Assembly: GCF_003751305.1 (NCBI RefSeq)
Contig: NZ_RJKV01000002.1
Coordinates: 682,001-746,000 of the forward strand
Source of the DNA: Stenotrophomonas rhizophila
GTDB taxonomy: Bacteria; Pseudomonadota; Gammaproteobacteria; Xanthomonadales; Xanthomonadaceae
DNA: 64,000 nt
Direction of reading: 5' to 3'
In this document: positions 53,856-62,464 of the stretch, one piece after another
How positions within the stretch are numbered: the first letter of the stretch is position 1
Layout of the letters: each line of letters opens with the position of its first letter
Position numbers and translations under genes: made by a program
The notes under the pieces: model-generated
The model's input: only the letters and a program-made list of their open reading frames with translations
The model's database searches: none
Told to the model about the DNA's origin: nothing

Positions 53856-54404
53856 ATGACCGAACTCCCGAGTGTCGACGACGTAAACCAGGCCAGCCAG
53901 GCCCTGGGCCTGGGCGCCAGCGCCGCTGAACTGCACGGCGGCCTGTGCGGCTGGCTGTCCGCCGGCGGTGCGCCGGTGCGTGAATGGCCGGCCCGCGTGC
54001 TGGCCGATGACAACCTGCCGACCCCGGCCGAAGGTGACGCCTTGTCGCGCCTGCTCGATGCCAGCGTGGCGCAGATGGAAGACCGCGATTTCGCCTTCGA
54101 GCTGCTGCTGAGTGATGCCACCGAGACCGCCGCGCAGGCCGATGCGCTGTTCACCTGGGCGCGCGCGTTCCTGGGCGGCTTCGGGCTGGGCTCCGGCCAG
54201 AACCGGCCGGCCTTGTCCGAAGAGGGCGATGAAGCCCTGACCGATCTGGCCAAGCTGGCCCAGGCCTCCAGCGAAGACTTCGAAAGCGGCAACGACGATG
54301 ACGAAGACGCGCTGGCCGAGATCGAGGAGTTCATCCGCGTGGCGGTGCTGCTGCTGCACGGCGACTGTGTCATGGCCGCGCGCCATCGGCAGCGCCTGAA
54401 CTGA
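53856..54404 (+). CDS. ygfB: YgfB/YecA family protein (UPF0149)
   Basis: A 182-residue acidic cytoplasmic protein. The family pattern is clear: SAAELHGGLCGWLSAGG near residue 25-41, DFAFELLLSDATETAAQADALFTWARAFLGGFGLG near 80-115, and a C-terminal AEIEEFIRVAVLLLHGDCVMAA. Ygf B-type proteins lie before pepP in many gammaproteobacteria. Function not established here; a Pseudomonas relative affects resistance and pyocin regulation, which I know only in outline. The ATG at 53856 lies in a divergent spacer from the coiled-coil/zapA pair, and the stop is followed by pepP after one base. Confidence 0.9.
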   Translation: MTELPSVDDVNQASQALGLGASAAELHGGLCGWLSAGGAPVREWPARVLADDNLPTPAEGDALSRLLDASVAQMEDRDFAFELLLSDATETAAQADALFTWARAFLGGFGLGSGQNRPALSEEGDEALTDLAKLAQASSEDFESGNDDDEDALAEIEEFIRVAVLLLHGDCVMAARHRQRLN

Positions 54405-54405
54405 G

Positions 54406-55737
54406 ATGGATATCCGGCAGCTGACCGGCATCTCCGCCGCCGAATACACCCGCCGCCGCCAGCAGTTGATGGAGATGGCCGGCGACGACGCGATCCTGGT
54501 GCTGCCGGCCGCGTCCGAGCGGGTGCGCAGCCTGGATACGCATTATCCGTTCCGCCAGGACTCGGACTTCTGGTACCTGAGCGGCTTCCCGGAACCGGAG
54601 GCCGTGCTGGTGCTGATCCCGGGCCGCCGCCATGGCGAGGTGATCCTGTTCTGCCGTGAACGCGACGCGGACCGTGAAGCCTGGGATGGCGCGCGCGCCG
54701 GCCAGGAAGGCGCGGTCTCGCAGTACGGCATGGACGATGCGTACCCGATCGACGATCTGGACGACATCCTGCCCGGCCTGCTGGAAGGGCGCTCGCGGGT
54801 GTACTACCACTTCGGCCGCGATGCCGAGTTCGATCTCAAACTGATCGGCTGGGTCAACCGGGTGCGCTCGCAGGTGCGGCATGGCGCGCAGCCACCGCAT
54901 GAGTTCCTGGAACTGGGCCACCTGCTGCACGAGCAGCGGCTGTTCAAATCGACCGCGGAAATCGCCGTGATGCAGCGCGCTGCCGATATCAGCGTGCAGG
55001 CACATCTGGCCGCGATGCACGTGGCGCGGCCGGGCATCCACGAGTACGAACTGCAGGCCGATCTGGAACGTGTGTTCCGTGCCAATGATGCCTGTGCGGC
55101 TTACAGCAGCATTGTCGGTGCCGGTGCCAACGGCTGCATCCTGCATTACCGCGACAACAATGCGCGCTCGCACGATGGCGATCTGGTCCTGATCGATGCC
55201 GGTGCCGAGTACCGTGGCTACGCCAGCGACATCACCCGGACCTTCCCGGTCAACGGCCGTTTCACCGCCGAACAGCGCGCGCTGCATGATCTGGTCGGTG
55301 CGGCGCAGGCTGCGGCGCTGGCCCAGGCGCGTCCGGGCAATGCGTACGAAGCCGGCCATCTGGCCGCGGTGGAAACCCTGACCGACGGCCTGCTGCGGCT
55401 CGGCCTGCTCAAAGGCACGCTGGAAGAGAACATCGCCGAAGCGCATTACCAGCGCTTCTACCGGCACAAGACCGGGCACTGGCTGGGCCTGGACGTGCAT
55501 GACGTGGGCGATTACCGCTTGGCAGGTGACTCGCGGATGCTAGAACCGGGCATGGTGTTCACCATCGAGCCCGGCCTGTATGTCTCACCGGACGACCGCA
55601 GCGTGGAAGCGCGCTGGCGCGGTATCGGCATTCGTACCGAAGATGACGTGCTGATCACCGAGGACGGCCACCAGGTGCTGACGGCTGCGTTGGCGCGCAG
55701 TGCCGATGAGATCGAAGAAGCGATGGCCAAGCGCTGA
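54406..55737 (+). CDS. pepP: Xaa-Pro aminopeptidase
   Basis: Dinuclear-metal (Mn) peptidase that removes an N-terminal residue before proline. 443 residues: an N-terminal creatinase-like domain (SFRQDSDFWYLSGFPEPEAVLVL type sequence, here with DTHYPFRQDSDFWYLSGF) and a C-terminal pita-bread M24 domain. Metal ligands are in LVLIDAGAEYRGYASDITRTFP (Asp, Asp), HKTGHWLGLDVHDVG (His), GMVFTIEPGLYV (Glu) and RIEDDVLITEDG-like IGIRTEDDVLITEDG (Glu). It starts one base after the ygfB stop. The usual E. coli partner ubiH is absent; a REP cluster follows instead. Confidence 0.94.
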   Translation: MDIRQLTGISAAEYTRRRQQLMEMAGDDAILVLPAASERVRSLDTHYPFRQDSDFWYLSGFPEPEAVLVLIPGRRHGEVILFCRERDADREAWDGARAGQEGAVSQYGMDDAYPIDDLDDILPGLLEGRSRVYYHFGRDAEFDLKLIGWVNRVRSQVRHGAQPPHEFLELGHLLHEQRLFKSTAEIAVMQRAADISVQAHLAAMHVARPGIHEYELQADLERVFRANDACAAYSSIVGAGANGCILHYRDNNARSHDGDLVLIDAGAEYRGYASDITRTFPVNGRFTAEQRALHDLVGAAQAAALAQARPGNAYEAGHLAAVETLTDGLLRLGLLKGTLEENIAEAHYQRFYRHKTGHWLGLDVHDVGDYRLAGDSRMLEPGMVFTIEPGLYVSPDDRSVEARWRGIGIRTEDDVLITEDGHQVLTAALARSADEIEEAMAKR

Positions 55738-55748
55738 TCCGCGTCCGG

Positions 55749-55818
55749 GTAGCGCCACCCCATGGGGGGCGGCGCTCCGTGCCGAGGTGGTCTTCAGCCA
55801 CCCATGGGGTGGCTCTAC
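55749..55818. repeat. inverted REP pair (REPIN-like)
   Basis: GTAGCGCCACCCC-ATG-GGGGG at 55749 and, 48 bases on, the inverse AGCCACCC-ATG-GGGTGGCTCTAC ending at 55818. Two GTAG-headed palindromes in opposite orientation make a REPIN-type unit. The element lies between pepP and pepQ, converging genes. Confidence 0.75.
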
Positions 55819-55871
55819 GCGGATACCGGGGCGGCAATCAGCGGCCAGCGGCGGGCACACGATGCCGTGCA

Positions 55872-55894
55872 GGTACCGACCGTGGGTCGGCACC
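55872..55894 (-). repeat. SMAG-like REP
   Basis: GGTACCGACC-GTG-GGTCGGCACC hairpin, 12 bases before the pepQ stop codon. It lacks a clean GTAG head, so it is a divergent copy. Confidence 0.55.
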
Positions 55895-55905
55895 CGCATC
55901 GCCGC

Positions 55906-57234
55906 TCAGCTGGCGGCCGCAAACACCGGGCGGGTCAGGTTGTCCGCATCGCCCTCGGTGCACAGCACCTCGTCCTCGATGCGCACACCGCCATACGGGC
56001 GGAAGAAATCCACGCGGTCCCAGTTGATGCTGGCGCCATTGCCGGCCTGCTTCACTTCGTCCAGCAGCATGTCGATGAAGTACACGCCCGGTTCGATCGT
56101 GACCACCATGCCAGGCTCCAGCACGCGGGTCATGCGCAGGTACGGGTGACCCTGCGGGCGCTCGATGCGGCCACCGCGATCGCTGGCCGCAAAGCCGGCC
56201 ACGTCATGCACCTGCAGCCCGATCAGATGGCCCAGGCCGTGCGGGAAGAAGGCGGCGCTCACGCCGGTGGCCAGCGCCGCTTCCGGCGAGACATTGAGCA
56301 CGCCGACGTCCTTGAGGATGCCCATCAGCGACAGGTGCGCGTCGATGTGCAGCTGCGTGTAATCCACGCCGGCACGCACAGCGGCGCCCATCTGCTGCTG
56401 GGCCGCGTCCACCGCATCGATCAGCGCCTGAAATTCGTCATGGCCGCTGGCCGCATAGGTACGGGTGATATCACTGGCATAGCCGTACGCGCTGGCGCCG
56501 GCGTCGATCAGGAAGCTGCGCAGCGGGGTCGGCGCGCTGCGGCCAAGATCGGTGTAGTGCAGTACGGCGGCATGTTCATTGAGGCCGATGATGTTGCCGT
56601 ACGGCAGTTCGTTGGCGTCCTGCCCGACCGCACGGCAATACGCCATGTGGATCTCGAACTCGCTGGCACCGCTGCGGAAGGCCGCTTCGGCAGCACGGTG
56701 GCCGCGCACGCCCAGCCGCTGCGCTTCGCGCATCAGTTCGATTTCATACGGGGTCTTGTAGCCGCGCTGCCAGTCCAGGTAATCGAGGACCGGTGCGGGA
56801 TTGTTCGGCACGAATGCCCCAAGCGCGCTCTGCGGCTCGCCCAGGATCGCGCAACGCGCCGCGTCCTTGGGCAGCAGCGCCAGCGCCTCGTCGGGCGTGC
56901 GGATGATCTGGATGTCGACATGCTCGACCCACCAGCCGTTCGGCGCATCCGGCACCACGTGCCAGTAATCGAAGGGCTGATGGAAGATCAGCGTCGGGCG
57001 CTTGCCCGGGGTGTACACCAGCCAGCTGTTGGGCAGCTTGGTCAGCGGCAGCCAGGCCTTGAAGTTCGGGTTCACCGCATAGGGGTAATCGCGATCGTCG
57101 AAGGCCTGGTAATGCTGGGTGCCGCTGGGAATCACCAGATGGTCGAAGCCGCCACGGGCCAGCGCTTCATCGGCGCGCTGGCGCATCACGCTGGCATGGT
57201 GGGAATACAGGGCGCCGAGGTCTGGCTGGTTCAT
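55906..57234 (-). CDS. pepQ: Xaa-Pro dipeptidase
   Basis: M24 metallopeptidase that splits Xaa-Pro dipeptides, 442 residues as in E. coli PepQ (443). The N-terminal domain contains SGTQHYQAFDDRDYPYAVNPNFKAWLPL; the catalytic domain has the metal ligands in SFLIDAGASAYGYASDITRTYA (Asp, Asp), FFPHGLGHLIGLQVHDVAG (His), GMVVTIEPGVYFI (Glu) and PYGGVRIEDEVLCTEGD (Glu). It begins at ATG 57234, on the opposite strand to pepP. Both proline peptidases lie side by side. Confidence 0.94.
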   Translation of the reverse strand: MNQPDLGALYSHHASVMRQRADEALARGGFDHLVIPSGTQHYQAFDDRDYPYAVNPNFKAWLPLTKLPNSWLVYTPGKRPTLIFHQPFDYWHVVPDAPNGWWVEHVDIQIIRTPDEALALLPKDAARCAILGEPQSALGAFVPNNPAPVLDYLDWQRGYKTPYEIELMREAQRLGVRGHRAAEAAFRSGASEFEIHMAYCRAVGQDANELPYGNIIGLNEHAAVLHYTDLGRSAPTPLRSFLIDAGASAYGYASDITRTYAASGHDEFQALIDAVDAAQQQMGAAVRAGVDYTQLHIDAHLSLMGILKDVGVLNVSPEAALATGVSAAFFPHGLGHLIGLQVHDVAGFAASDRGGRIERPQGHPYLRMTRVLEPGMVVTIEPGVYFIDMLLDEVKQAGNGASINWDRVDFFRPYGGVRIEDEVLCTEGDADNLTRPVFAAAS

Positions 57235-57316
57235 GGCATGAAGCTCGCTGACAGTGCGGAATGCAGCCCTAGATTCTGCCGTAATCGGGCCACCGGCGCT
57301 GTGCCGGAACCGGCGC

Positions 57317-57667
57317 TCAGACTGCCGAAGTTTCCTCGGCGATCCACTGCCGCAGCTGCTCGCGTGATTCGCGCGCCAGGGTCAGGAAGCGGAAGCCCAC
57401 CCAGGCCTGGCCCGGTGCATGGGTCTGCTCGCTCCACAGCAGGTGCACGCCGACGTCGATCAGCAGTGGCTGTCCCTGCGGCCCGGTGATGGTGAACTGC
57501 AACTGGTGCAACGCATCGTCCTGCATCGGCACCGAGGCCAGCATCAGCATGCCGGTCTCGGAGACATTGCCGAGCCGACCGATCACGGTCTCGGCCATCA
57601 GGTCGGTGACGGGCACCAGCTCGGTCACCTGGCGGCGCGGCGCGCGGCGGGTATCGGGTGTGGTCAT
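57317..57667 (-). CDS. PilZ-domain protein
   Basis: A 116-residue single PilZ domain, probably a c-di-GMP receptor. The binding motifs are RRAPRR near residue 7-12 (RxxxR type) and NVSETGMLML near residue 34-43 ((D/N)xSxxG). The rest (VHLLWSEQTHAPGQAWVGFRFLTL) forms the beta barrel. Its start overlaps the end of the DUF1631 gene by four bases (ATGA), so the two proteins are made together. Role in motility or exopolysaccharide control is inferred from the family. Confidence 0.88.
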   Translation of the reverse strand: MTTPDTRRAPRRQVTELVPVTDLMAETVIGRLGNVSETGMLMLASVPMQDDALHQLQFTITGPQGQPLLIDVGVHLLWSEQTHAPGQAWVGFRFLTLARESREQLRQWIAEETSAV

Positions 57668-60135
57668 TCGGCATTCTCCGCGGGACTGCCGGCCAGCGAG
57701 CGCAGGGTGCGCAGCGTGGCCTGCCAGGCACGATCAATCAGCCTGCCCTTGTCTTCGGTGACGATCCGCACCTGGCCGTGTGCCATCAGCCGTGCCAGTG
57801 CGTCCAGCGAATGCTCGCCGACCTTCTGCCCGCGTTGATTGACGAACAGGGCGTTGTCGGTGATCAGGCTGTACCAGGACAGTCGCTGCCGGCGGACGTC
57901 GCCCTGCTGGTTGGTGGTGAACTCGAACCAGGTGCCGAAGGGCAGGGTGCGCAGCTGGCGATAGCAGTCGTCCTCGTCGGTGCTGCGCGCGAGCGGGGCG
58001 ACCTTGCGCGGGTCGCTGGCGTCTGCCTGCTCGCCCAGCCGGGTGCGCGCGCGAAGGCGTGCGGTGAGTTCGGTCCGCGAGCTGCTGTCGTCCTCGCCCC
58101 CCGGCGTGGACAGGCGCCGCGCGATCGCGGCCGCTTCGTCCTGGTGGTAGCCGACCTGCAGCAGAGCGGATTCGACTTCGTTGCCCAGCACGTCATCGCG
58201 CTCGGCTGCGCCGGGCGTGAGGCAGGTCACTTCGGCGATCCGGGCGGTTTCCTGCTGGCGCTGCTGCCACTGTGGCGAGGTCTCGCCGTTGCGCAGCAGG
58301 GTGAGCGTGAGCACGTCCGACCATGCCTGTTTCAGCAGCGCCTGCACGAAGCGTGGAGGCGCGGCCTGCGCGCACAACTGTTCGATGCTGGTGCTGGCCT
58401 GTTGCTTGGCCGCCTCCAGCCGCTCCTTGCCGCGGGCGGCTTCGACATGACGACGCTCGGCCAGTTCGGCCTTGTGCGCCAGCGCCCGGAAGTGCTGCTG
58501 GATCTCCTCGTTGGCGGTGTCGAAGACCGCCACATCGCCGTCGTACTCGTTGACCACCTGATCGACCGCCTGCCCCAGCTTCTGCACCAGCTGCGGATCG
58601 ACGTCTTCGTCGCCCAGCCAGTTGGCGCCGGCCTCGGCCACCGCATTGAGCAGTTCGCGCGCCGGGTGCTGGTCGCGGACGAAGAACGCCGGGTCGGACA
58701 GGGCCGCGCGGGCGACCGGCACCTGCAGCCGGGTGAGCAGATCGGTGGCCACCGCCTCGGGCCGCACCTCGCGCTGGATCTGCCCGTACAGCATGTCGAG
58801 CAGATCGAAGGTGTCGCTGTCCTTGACCGTCAATGACGCCTGCGCGCCATGGTCCGCACGGACCTGGGCGAGCAGCGCGTTGTGCAGATCGGCCATGCTG
58901 CGGCGCGCACCGCCCGGGGCCACCGCCTGGCTCTGCAGCCTGGCCAGGGTGGCATGCACGGCCTCGGCGGGCACGGCCAGTGCCGCCGGTGTTTCGGGGG
59001 CGAGGAAGGCGGTGTCGGTGGGATGCGCAGGCAGCTCACCCGGTGCCGCAACCGCCTGCGCGGCCGTCGCACCGCCGCCCGGCACCGTGCCGGCGGCATG
59101 CGCCTGGCGGGCGGCGCCCAGCAACTGGTGCAGGGCTGACATCGCCGGTGCGCCAAGGTCGGCGGCCGCAGGCGGAGTAGTGGTGGCCGCCGCCGATGCA
59201 GGTGCGGACGCCGCGGCACCGGTACTGTCATCGGTGGCCGTGCGGTAGGCCGGCGAGGCGGCCGACGGCGTCATCGCCATGGCTTCCTCGGTCATGGCCG
59301 CCCAGCCGGCGCTCGGTGCGCTGCCGTTCCAGCCGGTCAATGGGCGTGCCGCGGCGCCGCCGCGTGCGCCGGGCAGGCCGCGCTCGGGGCCGGTGATGAT
59401 CCGGCGCGTCGTGGCCGAGCGTGCCAGATACGGGGTGTAGACCAGCCCGGGCAGGACGCCTTCGTGCCCAAGCAGGATGTTGGCGCGTTCCAGCAGCTCA
59501 CCCAGCCGCTCCAGCAGTTGGCGGTCGAACACGCGGTACAGCGCCAGCTGTGTTTCCAGGCCCAGACCGAAGTCTTCACCCAGTTCGCGCACGATCCGGC
59601 ACAGCGCCTGCGGCCCGAACGGCAGGTCATCGACATCGAAGGCCGGCCCGGCGGCGAGCACGCCGAAGCGTTGGCCAAGCAACTGCAGGGCGCTGGCCGA
59701 GCGCTGGGCTTCGCGGCGGATGATATCGACCAGGACGATGTCGCGATCCACGTCGGTGTCGTTGACCAGGGTCAGCGCAGTGGCGGTGACGGCTACCTCG
59801 GTCGACACGGTGCGCTGGGTGTGCCGGGGCCCGCGCAGGGTGGCCAGGCTGTCGCTCAGTGCGTCCAGAAAGCGGGGGCCGAACTGCGCGTTGACCTCAT
59901 GCAGCTGCCGCGCCTGCGCGAAGATGTCCGCCTGGATCTGGCTGTTGCGGGCGCGCTCGGCATCGCGGAACAGCTCGCGCTCCAGCTCCACGACGGTCAA
60001 TCTGAGCGGGGTGGTGAGGGTCTGGACCGCCAGCCCGTGCAGCGCTGCCAGCAGGCGGCGCACACGCGGGGGCGCCGCCACGCCCACAAAGCGGGTCATG
60101 TCGGGCTGGGACGACGAAGGTGCGGGCGCAGACAT
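57664..60135 (-). CDS. DUF1631 family protein
   Basis: An 823-residue cytoplasmic protein of DUF1631 type. The N-terminal part (RVRRLLAALHGLAVQTLTTPLRLTVVELERELFRDAERARNSQ, split around residues 24-70) and the region LVYTPYLARSATTRRIITGPERGLPGARGGAA are recognisable. It has an Ala/Pro/Thr-rich middle linker (about residues 270-400) between two helical blocks; the C-terminal end is globular (YSLITDNALFVNQRGQKVGEHSLDALARL). No catalytic motif is seen. It is fused by overlap to a PilZ gene, suggesting a c-di-GMP link. ATG 60135 is chosen over an upstream in-frame start at 60165. Confidence 0.8.
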   Translation of the reverse strand: MSAPAPSSSQPDMTRFVGVAAPPRVRRLLAALHGLAVQTLTTPLRLTVVELERELFRDAERARNSQIQADIFAQARQLHEVNAQFGPRFLDALSDSLATLRGPRHTQRTVSTEVAVTATALTLVNDTDVDRDIVLVDIIRREAQRSASALQLLGQRFGVLAAGPAFDVDDLPFGPQALCRIVRELGEDFGLGLETQLALYRVFDRQLLERLGELLERANILLGHEGVLPGLVYTPYLARSATTRRIITGPERGLPGARGGAAARPLTGWNGSAPSAGWAAMTEEAMAMTPSAASPAYRTATDDSTGAAASAPASAAATTTPPAAADLGAPAMSALHQLLGAARQAHAAGTVPGGGATAAQAVAAPGELPAHPTDTAFLAPETPAALAVPAEAVHATLARLQSQAVAPGGARRSMADLHNALLAQVRADHGAQASLTVKDSDTFDLLDMLYGQIQREVRPEAVATDLLTRLQVPVARAALSDPAFFVRDQHPARELLNAVAEAGANWLGDEDVDPQLVQKLGQAVDQVVNEYDGDVAVFDTANEEIQQHFRALAHKAELAERRHVEAARGKERLEAAKQQASTSIEQLCAQAAPPRFVQALLKQAWSDVLTLTLLRNGETSPQWQQRQQETARIAEVTCLTPGAAERDDVLGNEVESALLQVGYHQDEAAAIARRLSTPGGEDDSSSRTELTARLRARTRLGEQADASDPRKVAPLARSTDEDDCYRQLRTLPFGTWFEFTTNQQGDVRRQRLSWYSLITDNALFVNQRGQKVGEHSLDALARLMAHGQVRIVTEDKGRLIDRAWQATLRTLRSLAGSPAENAE

Positions 60136-60220
60136 CCGATGTTCTTCCAGCTCCCCTGAGAACACGGAATCTAACGGTTTCGCCCGGTCCCTGCCAGACG
60201 CGACAACGCTCGAGGTTCCC

Positions 60221-60246
60221 GGCGCCGGCCAGCGGCCGGCGTTACC
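60221..60246 (-). repeat. SMAG-like REP
   Basis: Reverse complement reads GGTAACGCCGGCC-GCT-GGCCGGCGCC. GTAA replaces GTAG at the head. It fills much of the spacer between hemW and the DUF1631 gene. Confidence 0.7.
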
Positions 60247-60267
60247 GTCCGGGCGGGCGCCGCCTGC

Positions 60268-61485
60268 TCAGGGCAGGAACAGCTCGACCACATCGTTGGT
60301 GAAGCGCCGGCCCAGCTCGGTAGGTATGACCTCATCGCCGGTCACGGTCATCCAGCCCTTGGCCACGGCAATGCGCAGCGGCGCGTCGATCCGGCCCCGG
60401 TCCAACCCGGTACGCGATTCGAAATCCTTCAGCGCAAAGCCTTCGTGCAGCCGAAGCAGGTTGAGCATGTACTCGAACGGCAGCCGCTCGGCGCTGATCA
60501 CATCGTCGCCGCCGATCGAGGCTGCGGTCCCGGCCGTGTCCATGAAGGTCTGCGGATGCTTGTGCTTCCAGCGGCGCAGCACGTGTTCTTCAGCACCGCT
60601 GCTGATCTTGCCGTGTGCACCGGCGCCGATCCCCAGGTAATCGCCGAAGCGCCAGTAATTGAGGTTGTGCTGGCTCTGCCGGCCCGGTTTTGCGTAGGCG
60701 CTGACCTCGTACTGCGCGTAGCCGGCCTCGGCCAGCATCTGCTGGCAGTGCTCCTGGATGTCCCACGCCGAATCTTCGTCCGGGATGCCCTGCGGCGGCC
60801 GCGCGAAGAACACGGTGTTGGGCTCCAGGGTGAGCTGGTAATGCGACATATGCGTGGGCTGCAGCGCGAAGGCACGCTCCAGATCATGCTCGGCCTGGGC
60901 CAGCGTCTGCTGCGGCAGCGCGTACATCAGGTCGATGTTGAAGTTGTCGTAGCCGGCGTCCTGCGCCAGCTTCACCGCCCGCTCGGCCTCGCCACTGTCG
61001 TGGATGCGGCCCAGGCGCTTGAGCGCCTCGTCGTTGAAGGTCTGGATGCCGAAGCTGATCCGGTTCACACCGGCGGCGCGGTAACGGTCGAAACGGCCGT
61101 GCTCGGCGGTGCCCGGGTTGGTCTCCAGGGTCACCTCCAGGTTTGGTGCGAAGCGCAGCCGGGCCGACGCCGCCTGCAGGAAGCGGTCGATCGCCTCCGG
61201 CGGGAACAGGCTTGGCGTGCCGCCACCGAAGAACACGCTGCTCACCACCCGGCCCCACACGAGCGGCAGGTCCTGATCGAGATCGCGGATCAACGCGTCG
61301 ATGTAAGCCTCGAACGGCAGCTCGCCCTTGGCCGCATGCGAGTTGAAATCGCAGTACGGGCATTTGCGCACGCACCACGGCAGATGCACATACAGCGCCA
61401 GCGGCGGCGTAACCAACCGCGGGGCGTGGTCGTGATCGCCCGTGCAGGCTTCGCCGGGCAGGTGGGAGCAGTGGTCGTGTGCCAT
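60268..61485 (-). CDS. hemW: HemW, radical-SAM haem chaperone
   Basis: A 405-residue radical-SAM protein of the coproporphyrinogen-oxidase-like family that binds haem and delivers it to respiratory enzymes. The cluster motif is CVRKCPYC (Cys-x3-Cys-x2-Cys) near residue 38-45; HemN has one more Cys that is missing here, as expected of HemW. Others: FFGGGTPSLFPPEAIDRFL, LETNPGTAEHGRFDRYRAAGVNRISFGIQTFNDEAL and FGDYLGIGAGAHGKIS. An odd N-terminal 24-residue extension rich in His/Cys/Asp (AHDHCSHLPGEACTGDHDH) precedes the core. It overlaps rdgB by one base in the run rph-VOC-rdgB-hemW. Confidence 0.93.
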   Translation of the reverse strand: MAHDHCSHLPGEACTGDHDHAPRLVTPPLALYVHLPWCVRKCPYCDFNSHAAKGELPFEAYIDALIRDLDQDLPLVWGRVVSSVFFGGGTPSLFPPEAIDRFLQAASARLRFAPNLEVTLETNPGTAEHGRFDRYRAAGVNRISFGIQTFNDEALKRLGRIHDSGEAERAVKLAQDAGYDNFNIDLMYALPQQTLAQAEHDLERAFALQPTHMSHYQLTLEPNTVFFARPPQGIPDEDSAWDIQEHCQQMLAEAGYAQYEVSAYAKPGRQSQHNLNYWRFGDYLGIGAGAHGKISSGAEEHVLRRWKHKHPQTFMDTAGTAASIGGDDVISAERLPFEYMLNLLRLHEGFALKDFESRTGLDRGRIDAPLRIAVAKGWMTVTGDEVIPTELGRRFTNDVVELFLP

Positions 61486-62078
61486 CAGATCAGGGCGGGC
61501 AGCTTCTGCTTGAGCAGCTGCAGGGCTTTGGCGCGGTGGCTCATCGCGTTCTTCAGGTCCGGTGCCATTTCAGCTGCGGTCTGCGCCAGCACCGGGTCGA
61601 GGAACAGCGGGTTGTAGCCGAAGCCGTGGCTGCCACGCAGCTCATCGAGGATCACGCCCTCCCAGCTGCCTTCGCAGATCAGCGGCTGCGGGTCGTTGGC
61701 ATGGCGCAGCAGCACGATCACCGCATAGAAGCGGGCCGTGCGGCGATCGGCCGGTACGTCGCGCATCGCCTCGAGCAGCTTGGCGTTGTTGGCGGCATCG
61801 TTGGTCGGGCTGCCGGCATAGCGCGCGCTGTACAGGCCGGGGGCGCCGTCGAGGGCATCCACGATCAGGCCCGAGTCGTCGGCCAGCGCGGGCAGGCCGG
61901 TGCTTTCGCAGGCGTGGCGCGCTTTGATCAGGGCATTCTCGACGAAGGTCAGGCCGGTTTCCGGGACGTCGCTGACGCCCAGTTCGCCCTGCGCCACGAT
62001 CTCCAGCGGCAGGCCGCCGAGCATGGCCTGCAGTTCCTTCAGTTTGCCGGCGTTGCCGCTGGCCAGGACCAGTTTCAT
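61485..62078 (-). CDS. rdgB: dITP/XTP pyrophosphatase
   Basis: House-cleaning hydrolase that removes ITP/XTP and their deoxy forms. 197 residues, as in E. coli (197). Motifs: [18 protein letters not shown] near the start, [45 protein letters not shown] (split; DDSG is the catalytic Asp region), and the C-terminal [14 protein letters not shown] and SHRAKAL. ATG 62078 matches the family start; the in-frame upstream part is shorter noise. The start overlaps the VOC gene by four bases and its stop overlaps hemW by one base. Confidence 0.95.
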   Translation of the reverse strand: MKLVLASGNAGKLKELQAMLGGLPLEIVAQGELGVSDVPETGLTFVENALIKARHACESTGLPALADDSGLIVDALDGAPGLYSARYAGSPTNDAANNAKLLEAMRDVPADRRTARFYAVIVLLRHANDPQPLICEGSWEGVILDELRGSHGFGYNPLFLDPVLAQTAAEMAPDLKNAMSHRAKALQLLKQKLPALI

Positions 62079-62464
62079 TGCTTGGGCTCCAGCAGATCCC
62101 ACGTGTTGCCGTACAGATCGCGGAATACCGCGACCGTCGCGTAGACCTCCTCGCGTGGGGTTTCGAGGAAGACCACGCCACGCGCGGTCATCGCCGCGTG
62201 GTCGCGCCAGAAATCATCGGTGTTCAGGAAGAAGCCGACCCGGCCACCGGTCTGGTTGCCGATCCGCGCGCGCTGCTCGTCGTTGCTGGCGCGTGCCAGC
62301 AGCAGGGCCGCCGCGCTGCCATCGCCCGGCCCGACCACCACCCAGCGCTTGTCGCCCTGGTCGATGTCATTGATCAGGCTGAAGCCCAGCGCGCCGGTGT
62401 ACCAGGCGATCGCCTCGTCGTAGTCGGCTACCACCAGGGTGGTCAGGGCGATGCGACGGTTCAT
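62075..62464 (-). CDS. VOC-family (glyoxalase/bleomycin-resistance-like) protein
   Basis: A 129-residue protein with the vicinal-oxygen-chelate pattern: a first beta-alpha-beta module ([32 protein letters not shown]) and a second ending [17 protein letters not shown]. Metal-ligand positions are not the classical His/Glu set, so enzymatic activity is uncertain. It overlaps both rph and rdgB by four bases each, so it belongs to that coupled run. Substrate unknown. Confidence 0.85.
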   Translation of the reverse strand: MNRRIALTTLVVADYDEAIAWYTGALGFSLINDIDQGDKRWVVVGPGDGSAAALLLARASNDEQRARIGNQTGGRVGFFLNTDDFWRDHAAMTARGVVFLETPREEVYATVAVFRDLYGNTWDLLEPKQ

